From Microbacterium terrisoli (lineage in GTDB: Bacteria; Actinomycetota; Actinomycetes; Actinomycetales; Microbacteriaceae): DNA of 64,000 nucleotides. Below are positions 36,190-47,972 of this stretch, piece after piece. The translations under genes were made by a program, and so were the position numbers. The notes beneath the pieces were generated by a model. That model was not told the origin of the DNA. It did not search any database and saw nothing but the letters and a program-made list of their open reading frames with translations. The DNA is taken from the NCBI RefSeq assembly GCF_030866805.1, contig NZ_CP133019.1, forward strand, positions 1,860,001 to 1,924,000, written 5' to 3'. The number at the start of each line of letters is the position of its first letter. Position 1 is the stretch's first letter.

Positions 36190-37402
36190 CTACCAGGTGC
36201 TGGTGGACCAGGACGACCTGCACAGGGCTGTGGAGGCTCTGGCCGACGGCACGGGGCCGGTGGCGGTGGACGTGGAGCGCGCGTCGGGCTACCGCTACTC
36301 CCAGCGGGCCTATCTGGTGCAGGTGTTCCGCCGTGACGCCGGCGTGTTCTTGTTCGACCCGCCGGCGATCGGCGACTTCACCGCGCTGCAAGAGGCCATC
36401 GGCGGCGAGGAGTGGATTCTGCACGCCGCCAGCCAGGATCTGCCGTCGCTGCGCGAACTGGCGCTCGAGCCGCCCTCGATCTTCGACACCGAGCTGGCCT
36501 CGCGCCTTCTCGGCCACGAGCACGTCGGGCTCGGAGCCGTGGTCGAAGACACCCTCGGAGTGACTCTGGCCAAGGCGCACTCGGCCGCCGACTGGTCCAC
36601 CAGGCCCCTGCCCCAGCCGTGGCTGGAGTATGCCGCACTGGATGTGGTCTACCTCCCCGACGTGCGCGACGCGCTTGCCCGCGAGCTGGATGCCACCCAC
36701 AAGGCCGACTTCGCCGCCGAGGAGTTCTCCGCAGAGCTCTCCCGCCCGCCCAAACCTGCGCGAGAAGACCCGTGGCGCCGGCTGAGCGGCCTGCACACCG
36801 TGCGCGGCCGTCGAGCATTCGCGATCGCACGCGAGCTGTGGACGGCGCGAGAGGACTACGCGCGAGAACAGGATGTCTCCCCCGGGCGTCTGGTGCCCGA
36901 TCGGTCACTGGTGGCGGCGATCCGTGCGGACCCCAAGAGCAAGGGCGAACTCGCCGGCGTGAAGGAGTTCAACGGCCGGGCGAGTCGTTCGCAGCTCGAT
37001 CGCTGGTGGACCGCCATCGAGCGCGGCCGCGCCTCATCGGACCTGCCCCTCGAACGCGTGCGCGGCGACGGGCTGCCGCCGGTGCGGTCGTGGCATGAAC
37101 GCCACCCCGAGGCCGAGCGGCGCATCAAGGCGGCCCGCCCCGTCGTGGAGGCACACGCCACCGCGCTGCACATGCCGCCGGAGAACCTGCTCACCCCCGA
37201 ACTGCTGCGCCGCGTGGCGTGGGCGCCGCGGGAGCCTCTGTCGGCCGAAACGATCGGCGCACAGCTCACGGACCTCGGCGCGCGGCACTGGCAGATTGAA
37301 GAAACAGCACAGTTGATCGCCGATGCCTTTGTCGCTTCTGCGCAAGAGGAGTTTGTCGCTTCCGGTCAAGACGCTGAAGAGAGCGCCGAAGCCGCTTCGT
37401 AG
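36182..37402 (+). CDS. rnd: Ribonuclease D-like 3'-5' exonuclease with HRDC domains
   Basis: 406 aa, GTG start. DEDD exonuclease domain: D30/E32 in VAVDVERASGYRY, the ILHAASQDLPSLRELALEPP motif, and Y/D in PWLEYAALDVVYLPDVRDAL. HRDC domain at about residues 210-290 (WRRLSGLHTVRGRRAFAIAR, PDRSLVAAIRADPKSKGELA) and a second, weaker one after 320. Trims 3' ends of structured RNAs such as tRNA precursors. Translationally coupled to DUF3000; thiolase starts 73 bp later with its own ribosome site. Confidence 0.95.
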   Translation: MTDYQVLVDQDDLHRAVEALADGTGPVAVDVERASGYRYSQRAYLVQVFRRDAGVFLFDPPAIGDFTALQEAIGGEEWILHAASQDLPSLRELALEPPSIFDTELASRLLGHEHVGLGAVVEDTLGVTLAKAHSAADWSTRPLPQPWLEYAALDVVYLPDVRDALARELDATHKADFAAEEFSAELSRPPKPAREDPWRRLSGLHTVRGRRAFAIARELWTAREDYAREQDVSPGRLVPDRSLVAAIRADPKSKGELAGVKEFNGRASRSQLDRWWTAIERGRASSDLPLERVRGDGLPPVRSWHERHPEAERRIKAARPVVEAHATALHMPPENLLTPELLRRVAWAPREPLSAETIGAQLTDLGARHWQIEETAQLIADAFVASAQEEFVASGQDAEESAEAAS

Positions 37403-37475
37403 GTTCACCACACCCGGTTCGGGCCCTGCCGCACCACCTGCATAGGCTGGAGCGATCCCTACATTTGGAGGCAGA

Positions 37476-38681
37476 GTGGCCGAGCTTTCGGACGTCTACT
37501 TCGTCGATGGAATGCGCACCCCATTCGGGCGCGCCGGCGAAAAGGGCATGTACTGGAACACCCGCGCCGATGACCTCGCCGTGAAGGCGACCATCGGGCT
37601 CATGGAGCGCAACACGGGCGTACCCGCCGAGCGCATCGACGATGTGGCGGTCGCCGCCACCAGCCAGACCGGCGACCAGGGGCTCACGCTCGGTCGTTCC
37701 GTCGCGATCCTGGCGGGCCTGCCCCAGTCGGTCCCCGGTTTCGCGATCGACCGGATGTGCGCCGGTGCGATGACCAGTGTGGCCATGATGTCGGCATCCA
37801 TCGCCTCTGGCATGTACGACATCGCCCTCGCGGGCGGCGTCGAGCACATGGGGCACCACCCGATCGGCGCGAACGTCGACCCGAACCCGCGGTTCGTGGC
37901 CGAGCGCATGGTCGATCCCGCCGCACTGAACATGGGGGTGACCGCCGAGCGCATCCACGACCGGTTCCCCCAGCTCAGCCGCGAGCGGGCAGACCGCTTC
38001 GGCATGCTCAGCCAGCACAAGGCGCAGGCCGCCTACGATGCCGGCAAGTTCCAGCCCGACCTGGTGCCGGTGGCCACCAAGGGCTCCGACGGCGCCTGGG
38101 GCCTTGCCACCGTGGACGAGGGCCGCCGCCCGCAGACCACGATGGAAGACCTGGCCGGCCTGAAGACCCCGTTCCGGCCCCACGGCCGGGTGACGGCGGG
38201 TACTTCCTCCCCCCTCACTGACGGCGCAACGATGTCGCTGATCGCGGGAGCAGACGCCGTCAAGGAGTTCGGCCTGGCACCGAAGATGAAGCTCGTGTCG
38301 TTCGCGTTCGCCGGCGTGCAGCCCGAGATCATGGGCATCGGCCCGATCCCGTCCACCGAGAAGGCGCTGCGCAAGGCCGGCCTGTCGATCGACGACATCG
38401 GCCTGTTCGAGCTGAACGAGGCCTTCGCGATCCAGGTGATCTCGCTGCTGGACCACTTCGGCATCGCCGACGACGACCCGCGGGTCAACCAGTGGGGCGG
38501 AGCGATCGCGCTCGGGCACCCGCTGGCGGCCACCGGCGTGCGGCTCATGATCCAGCTCGCGGCCCAGTTCGCCGAGCGCCCCGATGTCCGGTACGGCCTG
38601 ACCGCCATGTGCGTCGGCCTCGGGCAGGGCGGCTCGGTCGTCTGGGAGAACCCGCACTACAACGGCAAGCGCAAGAAGTAA
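37476..38681 (+). CDS. Acetyl-CoA acyltransferase (thiolase), FadA-type
   Basis: 401 aa, GTG start with GGAGG upstream. Thiolase nucleophile C95 in AIDRMCAGAMTSVAMMSASI, the NEAFAIQ motif, catalytic His in IALGHPLAATGVRLMIQLAA and the second Cys in TAMCVGLGQGGSVVWE. Cleaves 3-ketoacyl-CoA in beta-oxidation. The multifunctional FadB-like gene follows 9 bp later, so the two encode a complete beta-oxidation trifunctional unit. Confidence 0.95.
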   Translation: MAELSDVYFVDGMRTPFGRAGEKGMYWNTRADDLAVKATIGLMERNTGVPAERIDDVAVAATSQTGDQGLTLGRSVAILAGLPQSVPGFAIDRMCAGAMTSVAMMSASIASGMYDIALAGGVEHMGHHPIGANVDPNPRFVAERMVDPAALNMGVTAERIHDRFPQLSRERADRFGMLSQHKAQAAYDAGKFQPDLVPVATKGSDGAWGLATVDEGRRPQTTMEDLAGLKTPFRPHGRVTAGTSSPLTDGATMSLIAGADAVKEFGLAPKMKLVSFAFAGVQPEIMGIGPIPSTEKALRKAGLSIDDIGLFELNEAFAIQVISLLDHFGIADDDPRVNQWGGAIALGHPLAATGVRLMIQLAAQFAERPDVRYGLTAMCVGLGQGGSVVWENPHYNGKRKK

Positions 38682-38690
38682 GGCACCGGA

Positions 38691-40835
38691 ATGACCAACT
38701 ACGACGAGATCGACTTCTCGCCCATCCAGTCCCTCACCGACGACGAAGTGATCACGCACTCCCCCGTGCGCGACATCCGCCTCGCCTCCGGCAAGGTGCT
38801 CGCACTGATCACCCTCGACAACGGCCGCGACCACAAGCGCCCGAACACGCTCGGCCCGGCCACGATGACCGAGCTCGGTCAGACCCTGGCAGGTCTTGCG
38901 GCCCGCGCCGCGGCAGGCGAGATCCAGGCCGTGGGCATCACCGGCAAGCAGTACATCATGGCCGCCGGAGCCGACCTCAGCGACATCTCCCGGGTCGGGT
39001 CGAAGGCGAACGCGCGCCTGGTCGCCCAGCTCGGGCACAAGGTGCTCGGGTCGCTGTCGGAGCTCGGCGTTCCCACGTTCGCGTTCGTCAACGGCCTGGC
39101 CTTGGGCGGCGGGCTGGAGATCGCGCTGAACTCGACGTATCGGACGGTGGATGCCTCGGCCGCAGCGATCGCGCTGCCCGAGGTGTTCCTGGGCATCATC
39201 CCCGGTTGGGGCGGCGCCTACCTGCTGCCGAACCTCATCGGCATCGAGAATGCGCTCGAGGTCGTCATCTCCAACCCGCTCAAGCAGAACCGCATGCTCA
39301 AGCCGCAGCAGGCGTACGAGTACGGCGTCTTCGACGCGATCTTCGGCTCTGCGAACTACCTCGAGGACTCGCTGAAGTGGGCCGACGGGGTGCTCGGCGG
39401 CACGATCAAGGTCGAGCGCAAGAGCGTGCCGGGCAAGATCGAGCGCACGGTGAAGTGGCCCGTCGCCATCAAGATGGCCCGCGGAATGCTCGAGAGCCGG
39501 ATCGGAAGGGTCCCCCGCTCCCCCTACGTCGCACTCGAACTGCTCGAGAAGGCGCGCAGCGGGACGAAGGCAGAGGGATTCGCCCGCGAGGACGAGGCGC
39601 TGGCCGACCTCGTCACCGGTGACCAGTTCGCGGCATCCATGTACGCCTTCGACCTGGTGCAGAAGCGCGCGAAGCGCCCGGTCGGCGCCCCCGACAAGGC
39701 CCTCGCCCGCACCGTGACGAAGGTGGGCGTGATCGGCGCCGGCCTCATGGCCAGCCAGTTCGCGCTGCTGTTCGTGCGCAAGCTGCAGGTGCCGGTGCTG
39801 ATCACCGACCTCGACCAGGCGCGCGTCGACAAGGGACTGGACTACATCCGCGACGAGATCGGCAAGCTCGAGGCCAAGGGCCGCCTCGACGGTGACACGG
39901 CGAACAAGCTGCGTGGGCTCATCCACGGCACGACCGACAAGAGCGAATACGCCGATTGCGACTTCGTGATCGAGGCCGTCTTCGAAGAGGTCGGCGTCAA
40001 GCAGCAGGTGTTCGAGGAGATCGAGCAGATCATCGCCGAAGACGCGATCCTGGCCACCAACACGTCGTCGCTGTCAGTCGCCGAGATCGGGTCGAAGCTG
40101 GCGCACCCGGAGCGGCTCGTCGGCTTCCACTTCTTCAACCCGGTGGCGGTCATGCCGCTGATCGAGATCGTGAAGACGTCGCAGACGTCGGATGCGGCCC
40201 TCTCGACCGCGTTCGTGGTCGCGCGCGGGCTCGGCAAGAACGCGGTGCTCACCGCCGATGCGCCGGGCTTCGTCGTGAACCGTCTGCTGGCGAAGGTCAT
40301 GGGCGAGGCCGCGCGCGCCGTCTACGAGGGCACGCCCGTGGAGCGCGTCGAGAAGGCGTTCGCACCGCTCGGCCTGCCGATGGGCCCGTTCCAGCTGATC
40401 GACCTCGTCGGCTGGAAGGTCGCCGCCCACGTGCAGGACACGATGGCGCAGGCGTTCCCGGAGCGCTTCTACGCGAACGAGAACTTCCACGCGCTGGCCG
40501 AACTGCCCGAGATCGTCGAGAAGGACAAGGGCGGCCGCGTGACCGGATGGACCAAGGCGGCCGAGAAGGTGCTCAAGCCCGCCGTGGGCTCCAGCCCGGT
40601 CGAAGACGCGACGATCCTGCGTCGGGTGCAGGACGGACTGGCCGAAGAGATCCATCTGATGCTCGCCGAGGGCGTCGTGCCCGAAGTCGAAGACATCGAC
40701 CTGTGCCTGATCCTGGGCGCGGGCTGGCCGTTCATCGACGGAGGAGCGTCCCCGTACCTGGACCGCGAGGGCGCGTCCGAGCGCGTGTTCGGCGACACGT
40801 TCCACCACCCGGTCATCCGCGGCATCGGCGGCTGA
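38691..40835 (+). CDS. fadB: Multifunctional fatty-acid oxidation protein (enoyl-CoA hydratase / 3-hydroxyacyl-CoA dehydrogenase)
   Basis: 714 aa. N-terminal crotonase domain (ITGKQYIMAAGADLSDISRV, VNGLALGGGLEIALNSTYR, EVFLGIIPGWGGAYLLPNLI) to about residue 310. The NAD-binding dehydrogenase domain follows (KVGVIGAGLMASQFALLFVR, ILATNTSSLSVAEIGSKLAH, LVGFHFFNPVAVMPLIEIVK), with C-terminal helical dehydrogenase domains. Catalyses hydration and oxidation in the beta-oxidation cycle. Forms an operon with the upstream thiolase. Confidence 0.95.
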   Translation: MTNYDEIDFSPIQSLTDDEVITHSPVRDIRLASGKVLALITLDNGRDHKRPNTLGPATMTELGQTLAGLAARAAAGEIQAVGITGKQYIMAAGADLSDISRVGSKANARLVAQLGHKVLGSLSELGVPTFAFVNGLALGGGLEIALNSTYRTVDASAAAIALPEVFLGIIPGWGGAYLLPNLIGIENALEVVISNPLKQNRMLKPQQAYEYGVFDAIFGSANYLEDSLKWADGVLGGTIKVERKSVPGKIERTVKWPVAIKMARGMLESRIGRVPRSPYVALELLEKARSGTKAEGFAREDEALADLVTGDQFAASMYAFDLVQKRAKRPVGAPDKALARTVTKVGVIGAGLMASQFALLFVRKLQVPVLITDLDQARVDKGLDYIRDEIGKLEAKGRLDGDTANKLRGLIHGTTDKSEYADCDFVIEAVFEEVGVKQQVFEEIEQIIAEDAILATNTSSLSVAEIGSKLAHPERLVGFHFFNPVAVMPLIEIVKTSQTSDAALSTAFVVARGLGKNAVLTADAPGFVVNRLLAKVMGEAARAVYEGTPVERVEKAFAPLGLPMGPFQLIDLVGWKVAAHVQDTMAQAFPERFYANENFHALAELPEIVEKDKGGRVTGWTKAAEKVLKPAVGSSPVEDATILRRVQDGLAEEIHLMLAEGVVPEVEDIDLCLILGAGWPFIDGGASPYLDREGASERVFGDTFHHPVIRGIGG

Positions 40836-40880
40836 GCCGCTCGGGAGACGGGATGCCGCGGCCGCCCGCGAGCGGTCAGG

Positions 40881-41339
40881 TCAGTACAACTCGTCTTCGG
40901 ACGGTGCGTCGGCGCGCCCGTGCGCGTCGCCCCGGGCCAGGACCAGGGCGGCCACGGCGAAGACGATCATGATCACTCCGAGCGGATTGGCGAAGCCGAT
41001 GGCGATGCCGCGCCCCGGTTCGCTTGCACCGGTGGCGATGGTCTGGAGCCCACCGGGCGTCATGTCGGGGATCAGCAGGCCCAGCATCACCGCACAGCCC
41101 CACGACGCGTAGAGCGTGCCGAACGTGGCCCGGCGGTGACGGAAGCCGCGGCGCTGGGTGCGCACCACACCCTGGCCGATGAACAGATGCAGCACCACCA
41201 GCAACGGCGCCAGGGTCAGCGCATACACCGCGGTCAGGTCGCCCGCGATGCCGAACAGCGCACGTCCGAAGGCGATCCATGCGGCCAAGACGACACCGAC
41301 ACCGACGACGATCACGCCGCGCACCACACCGCTCTGCAT
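40881..41339 (-). CDS. Four-helix membrane protein of unknown function
   Basis: 152 aa with four predicted membrane helices (VVRGVIVVGVGVVLAAWIAF, AVYALTLAPLLVVLHLFIGQ, LYASWGCAVMLGLLIPD, NPLGVIMIVFAVAALVLARG), a basic cytoplasmic loop QRRGFRHRRATFG and an acidic tail. Not assigned to a named family. Start lies 6 nt after a TAGCGT -10 box at 41346-41351. Lies between fadB (convergent) and dxs (upstream, same strand). Confidence 0.75.
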   Translation of the reverse strand: MQSGVVRGVIVVGVGVVLAAWIAFGRALFGIAGDLTAVYALTLAPLLVVLHLFIGQGVVRTQRRGFRHRRATFGTLYASWGCAVMLGLLIPDMTPGGLQTIATGASEPGRGIAIGFANPLGVIMIVFAVAALVLARGDAHGRADAPSEDELY

Positions 41340-41345
41340 GCGTCC

Positions 41346-41351
41346 ACGCTA
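41346..41351 (-). promoter_or_regulatory. -10 box of the four-helix membrane protein gene, leaderless type
   Basis: TAGCGT on the minus strand, then 6 nt, then ATG. Confidence 0.45.
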
Positions 41352-41411
41352 CCGAAGCGCCCGCATGCGCCCGACCACGCGGCCCAGGAAGGTTTGCGTC
41401 GACCGGACTCG

Positions 41412-43361
41412 TCAGTCCGTGCGCCGTGCGGCGGCGCCTGGCGCTCTGCGCCCTCTGGAACGCGCAGGGCGCGCGGAGGGAACACGGGTACCCAACACCT
41501 GCCCGACGACGTCCTGGGCGATCCTGGCCGCTGTGAGCCCTGCATCGCGAAGGATCTCGTCCCGCGACGCATGCGCGATGAATTCGTCGGGCAGGCCGAG
41601 TTCGTCCACCGCGGTGTCGACGCCGGCCTCGCGCAGGACCTGCCGCACCCGCGTGCCGACGCCGCCGACACGGATGCCGTCTTCGATCGTGATGACCAGC
41701 CGGTGGGATGCCGCCAGCTCGACGACCGATGCCGGCACCGGGATCGCCCATCGCGGGTCGGCGACGGTCGCACCGATGCCCTGCGCGCGCAGCCGGGCGG
41801 CGACATCCATCGCCAGATGCGCCATCGGGCCGATGCCCAGGAGCAGCACATCAGGAGTGTCACCGCGGAACAGGATGTCGACGCCGTCAGAGAGCCGCTC
41901 CAGCGCCGGCAGGTCGGGGGCGACAGACCCCTTGGGATAGCGGATGACGGTCGGTGCGTCCTCGACCGCGATGGCCTCGGCGAACTCCTCGCGCAGCCGA
42001 TCGGCGTCACGCGGCACGGCGATGCGCATCTGCGGGATGAGCTGCAGGATGGCCAGGTCCCAGATGCCGTGGTGGCTCGGACCGTCGGGGCCGGTGACAC
42101 CGGCACGGTCCAGCACGAAGGTCACGCCGGCGCGGTGCAGTCCGACATCCATCAGCGCCTGGTCGAAGGCGCGCCCCATGAACGTCGCGTACAGCGCCAC
42201 GACCGGGTGCAGGCCGCCGAACGCGAGCCCGGCGGCCGATGCGACAGCGTGCTGCTCGGCGATGCCCACGTCGTGCACGCGATCGGGAAAGCGCTGCGCG
42301 AACGGCAGCAGACCGGTGGGCCGCAGCATCGCCGCGGTCACGGCGACGATGTCGGCCCGCTCGGTGCCGGCGGCCTCGAGACTGCTGGCGAACACGTCCG
42401 TCCAGCTCTGTCCTGCGCTGGCGCCCAGCGGCTCGCCGGTGCGCGGGTCGATGCGCCCGACCGCGTGGAACTGATCGGCCTCGTCATGGATCGCCGGGTC
42501 GTAGCCACGGCCCTTCTCAGTGATCGCATGGACGATCACCGGCGCCCCGTATCTCTTCGCGAGCTGCAGGGTCTCGATGAGTGTGGGGATGTCGTGGCCG
42601 TCGACCGGGCCCAGATATTTGATGTCGAGGTTCGAATACAGCGCCTCGTTGCCGGTGAACCGCGACAGGAATCCGCGGGTGCCGCCGCGCAGGCCTCGAT
42701 GCATGGCGCGCCCGACCGCGCCGAAGCGCCGGAACAGGTGCTCGGAGCGCTCATCGAGCTGGCGGTAAGTCTGTGCGGTCCGGATGCGGTTCAGGTAGCG
42801 CGCCATCCCGCCGATCGTGGGGGCATAGGAGCGCCCGTTGCCGTTGACGACGATCACGAGGTTGCGGTCGTTGTCGTCGGAGATGTTGTTCAGCGCCTCC
42901 CACGTCATCCCGCCGGTGAGGGCCCCGTCGCCCACGACGGCCACGACGTGACGATCACGCCGGCCGGTGCGGGCGAAGGCGCGTGAGATGCCGTCGGCCC
43001 AGCTGAGCGAACTCGACGCATGCGATGACTCGACCACGTCGTGCAGGCTCTCGGAGCGCTGCGGGTACCCGGCAAGGCCTCCCCGTGAGCGCAGCGCGCT
43101 GAAATCCTGCCGCCCGGTGAGCAGCTTGTGCACGTAGGACTGGTGGCCCGTGTCGAACACGATCGGATCCCCCGGCGAGTCGAAGACGCGATGCAATGCG
43201 ATCGTCAATTCCACGACGCCCAGATTCGGTCCGAGATGGCCACCGGTGCGAGCGACGTTCTCGATGAGGAACGTCCGGATCTCCGCGGCCAGCGCATCGA
43301 GTTCGGTCAGGCTCAACGCGTCCAGGTCACGCGGCCCGGAGATCTGCGGCAGGATCGCCAT
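41412..43361 (-). CDS. dxs: 1-deoxy-D-xylulose-5-phosphate synthase
   Basis: 649 aa from the ATG at 43361, with AAGGAG 7 nt upstream. Thiamin-diphosphate enzyme making DXP from pyruvate and glyceraldehyde 3-phosphate, first step of the MEP isoprenoid pathway. Motifs: HLGPNLGVVELTIALH, FDTGHQSYVHKLLTGR, ThDP-binding GDGALTGGMTWEALNNI with NDNDRNLVIVVN, and the transketolase Pyr domain with HDVGIAEQHAVASAAGLAFG. C-terminal tail rich in Arg and Ala. An in-frame start at 43436 gives no family similarity. Confidence 0.97.
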   Translation of the reverse strand: MAILPQISGPRDLDALSLTELDALAAEIRTFLIENVARTGGHLGPNLGVVELTIALHRVFDSPGDPIVFDTGHQSYVHKLLTGRQDFSALRSRGGLAGYPQRSESLHDVVESSHASSSLSWADGISRAFARTGRRDRHVVAVVGDGALTGGMTWEALNNISDDNDRNLVIVVNGNGRSYAPTIGGMARYLNRIRTAQTYRQLDERSEHLFRRFGAVGRAMHRGLRGGTRGFLSRFTGNEALYSNLDIKYLGPVDGHDIPTLIETLQLAKRYGAPVIVHAITEKGRGYDPAIHDEADQFHAVGRIDPRTGEPLGASAGQSWTDVFASSLEAAGTERADIVAVTAAMLRPTGLLPFAQRFPDRVHDVGIAEQHAVASAAGLAFGGLHPVVALYATFMGRAFDQALMDVGLHRAGVTFVLDRAGVTGPDGPSHHGIWDLAILQLIPQMRIAVPRDADRLREEFAEAIAVEDAPTVIRYPKGSVAPDLPALERLSDGVDILFRGDTPDVLLLGIGPMAHLAMDVAARLRAQGIGATVADPRWAIPVPASVVELAASHRLVITIEDGIRVGGVGTRVRQVLREAGVDTAVDELGLPDEFIAHASRDEILRDAGLTAARIAQDVVGQVLGTRVPSARPARSRGRRAPGAAARRTD

Positions 43362-43502
43362 CGGTCTCCTTCCCGCCTCGCCGTCCGGCAATGCGCGCAC
43401 CAGTCTAACTCCCGGCTGTTCGCCCGATGCCTGCACGCACGGCGGCCTCAGGATGCCGCACGGGGGCCCACCCGTCTCCGCCGATCAGGTGGGTGAGACG
43501 GT

Positions 43503-43537
43503 GGTGGGGCCGGCTCTGCGCGAGAACCGGCCCCACC
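43503..43537 (-). terminator. Terminator after acnA, first hairpin
   Basis: 11-bp perfect stem GGTGGGGCCGG/CCGGCCCCACC with a 13-nt loop, about 32 bp after the acnA stop. A second hairpin lies between it and acnA. Confidence 0.7.
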
Positions 43538-43539
43538 GG

Positions 43540-43555
43540 CCCGACCGTGGTCGGG
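43540..43555 (-). terminator. Second hairpin after acnA
   Basis: CCCGACC-GT-GGTCGGG, 14 bp beyond the acnA stop. Together with 43503-43537 it forms a tandem pair; the remainder of the acnA-dxs gap shows nothing else. Confidence 0.55.
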
Positions 43556-43568
43556 CGCTTCGTGCAGC

Positions 43569-46379
<2,811 letters not shown>

Positions 46380-46488
46380 GTCTCGTCTCCTTCGTCGGCG
46401 GCGGAAGGCGGGCGGCACCCGCGCCTCCATCATTCTCCGCGCGTCGGGCCGCGGCCAGCAAGGCTGGCCTCACCCGCCGCGGCACACA

Positions 46489-46512
46489 ATTTATCTTGAT
46501 GTCAAGATAAAT
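46489..46512. promoter_or_regulatory. Perfect 24-bp palindrome in the acnA upstream region
   Basis: ATTTATCTTGA, two bases, then its exact reverse complement: 11-bp arms with no mismatch. AT-rich in a GC-rich genome. It begins 110 bp before the acnA start codon and ends 3 bp from the DUF3159 stop. On the minus strand it includes TTGACA and TAAATT, so it overlaps possible promoter boxes of acnA. Looks like a dimeric repressor operator; the regulator is not identified. Confidence 0.7.
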
Positions 46513-46515
46513 GTA

Positions 46516-47385
46516 TCATCCGTCGGCCGGCATCGAAGAACCCTCGCGGTCCGTGTCGCGCTTCGGATACAGGGCTCGCACGGCGAGCCAGGTCACTGCG
46601 ACCATCGGCGCGAACAGCGGCAGTCCCATGATGAGTTTGAGGGTGCCCAGCGCCGTCACCTGGCCGGTCAGGAACAGCGGAAGCTCGACGGCCAGACGTG
46701 CTGCGAACAGACCTGCCCACGCGATCGTGAGCCAGAAGAACGCCCGCCGCTTGCGCTTGCCCCCGCGCCACGCAGTCCCCTCGTTCATGAGCCAGCCCAC
46801 GGCCAGTCCGATCAGCGGCCAGCCGACCAGCGCCGAGATCAGAAGCACGCTGCCGTACACGCCGTTGGTCACCAGGCCGGGGATGAAATTGTCGGCGGCG
46901 CGTCCTGTCCACAGCGCCAGCGCGGCCGCCGCTCCCGTCGCGATGAGACCCCCGATGGCCGCCGCCGCCGTGGAACGGGCGATCAGGCGCACGATCGTGA
47001 ACACCGCCGCGAGCCCGACGGACAGCCCGACGGCAAGCCACAGGTTGCCGTTTTGCGTTCGCGGGTCGGCAGTGACCGTCCAGACGATGACGAACACGAG
47101 GGTGGGGAGGACGGATTCGAGGATGCCGCGCCATCCGCCCATCGCGTGCCAGACGACGTGCCCGGTGCTGTTCGCCTTCGAGGGGTCCAGCCCCGCACGC
47201 CGCGCGGCGGTGCCCAGGGCTGCGCCGAGGATGTCGGAGGCGGCGGGCGGGTCCGTGCGGTCGGCGGCCGCCGTGTCGGCGCCCGCAACCGGTTCTGCGC
47301 GGGCCGCGGGTTCGGCATCGGCTGCCGACGCGTCGGGCGCAGGCTCCTGCCGGTCCGGGTGCTCCGATCCGCGGGGATCGCTCAC
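46516..47385 (-). CDS. DUF3159 domain-containing membrane protein
   Basis: 289 aa from the GTG at 47385. An Asp/Ala/Pro-rich N-terminus of about 85 residues is followed by GHVVWHAMGGWRGILESVLP and six or so membrane helices (TLVFVIVWTVTADPR, LWLAVGLSVGLAAVFTIVRL, IAWAGLFAARLAVELPLFLT, GLPLFAPMVAVTWLAVRALY). Actinobacterial family of unknown function. GTGA overlap with the DUF3710 stop; a dut-DUF3710-DUF3159 operon, an order also seen in mycobacteria. Confidence 0.9.
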   Translation of the reverse strand: MSDPRGSEHPDRQEPAPDASAADAEPAARAEPVAGADTAAADRTDPPAASDILGAALGTAARRAGLDPSKANSTGHVVWHAMGGWRGILESVLPTLVFVIVWTVTADPRTQNGNLWLAVGLSVGLAAVFTIVRLIARSTAAAAIGGLIATGAAAALALWTGRAADNFIPGLVTNGVYGSVLLISALVGWPLIGLAVGWLMNEGTAWRGGKRKRRAFFWLTIAWAGLFAARLAVELPLFLTGQVTALGTLKLIMGLPLFAPMVAVTWLAVRALYPKRDTDREGSSMPADG

Positions 47386-47972
47386 GCCACGCCCGGCGTC
47401 GAGGGCATCTTCAGCGGGATCAGATCGCGAGGCGGCATCGGCGAGCTGCCGCGCACCACCACGATCGAGCGGAACAGGTCTTCGACCTGAGCCGCGGCAT
47501 CCACGTTCTCCGTCGCCGCTCCCCCGATGACTCCGCGCAGGAACCACCGCGGTCCGTCGACGCCGACGAAACGGGCCAGCCGCTGTCCCGGAGCGCCGTC
47601 GGCTCCGACCACCGGCACCTCGGCGAGAAGCTCGGGACCCAGCGGGCCCTCACGCTCCTCGACGCGCCCGCCCTGCTGGCGCACCTGCTGGCGGATCTGC
47701 TCGCGCGTCTCGTCCCACAGGCCCGCCGTGCGGGGGGCGGCGAAGGGCTGCACCTGCAGCGTCGAGCCCGCGTAGTCCAGCCCCACGGCGACGATCCGCT
47801 GCGACTGCTCTTCCACCTCGAGGCGAAGGTTGAGACCCTCGCGCGGGAGGATCTTGATGCCGCCCAGGTCGATGTAGGGGCGCACCGGGTTGGCTTCGCT
47901 GTCGTCGAAGGGACCGGCCGTCTCGCGATCGCCGGGCGCGGACTTGCCCGCCTGAGGCGTGGCGTCTGTCAT
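47382..47972 (-). CDS. DUF3710 domain-containing protein
   Basis: 196 aa. Family features: NPVRPYIDLGGIKILPREGL, LNLRLEVEEQSQRIVAVGLD, LQVQPFAAPRTAGLWDETRE and GPRWFLRGVIGGAATENV. No membrane segment. Actinobacteria-specific, function unknown. Overlaps dut by 4 nt (ATGA) and DUF3159 by 4 nt (GTGA), so the three proteins are probably made in fixed ratio. Confidence 0.93.
   Translation of the reverse strand: MTDATPQAGKSAPGDRETAGPFDDSEANPVRPYIDLGGIKILPREGLNLRLEVEEQSQRIVAVGLDYAGSTLQVQPFAAPRTAGLWDETREQIRQQVRQQGGRVEEREGPLGPELLAEVPVVGADGAPGQRLARFVGVDGPRWFLRGVIGGAATENVDAAAQVEDLFRSIVVVRGSSPMPPRDLIPLKMPSTPGVA

Noticed and set aside
37266..39926. 886-codon open frame on the minus strand
   Set aside because: Antisense to RNase D, thiolase and fadB, all of which are clear genes; no domain in the shadow frame.
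40837..40875. 7-bp inverted repeat between fadB and the convergent membrane protein gene as a terminator
   Set aside because: The loop is about 25 nt and the stem short; too weak to call.
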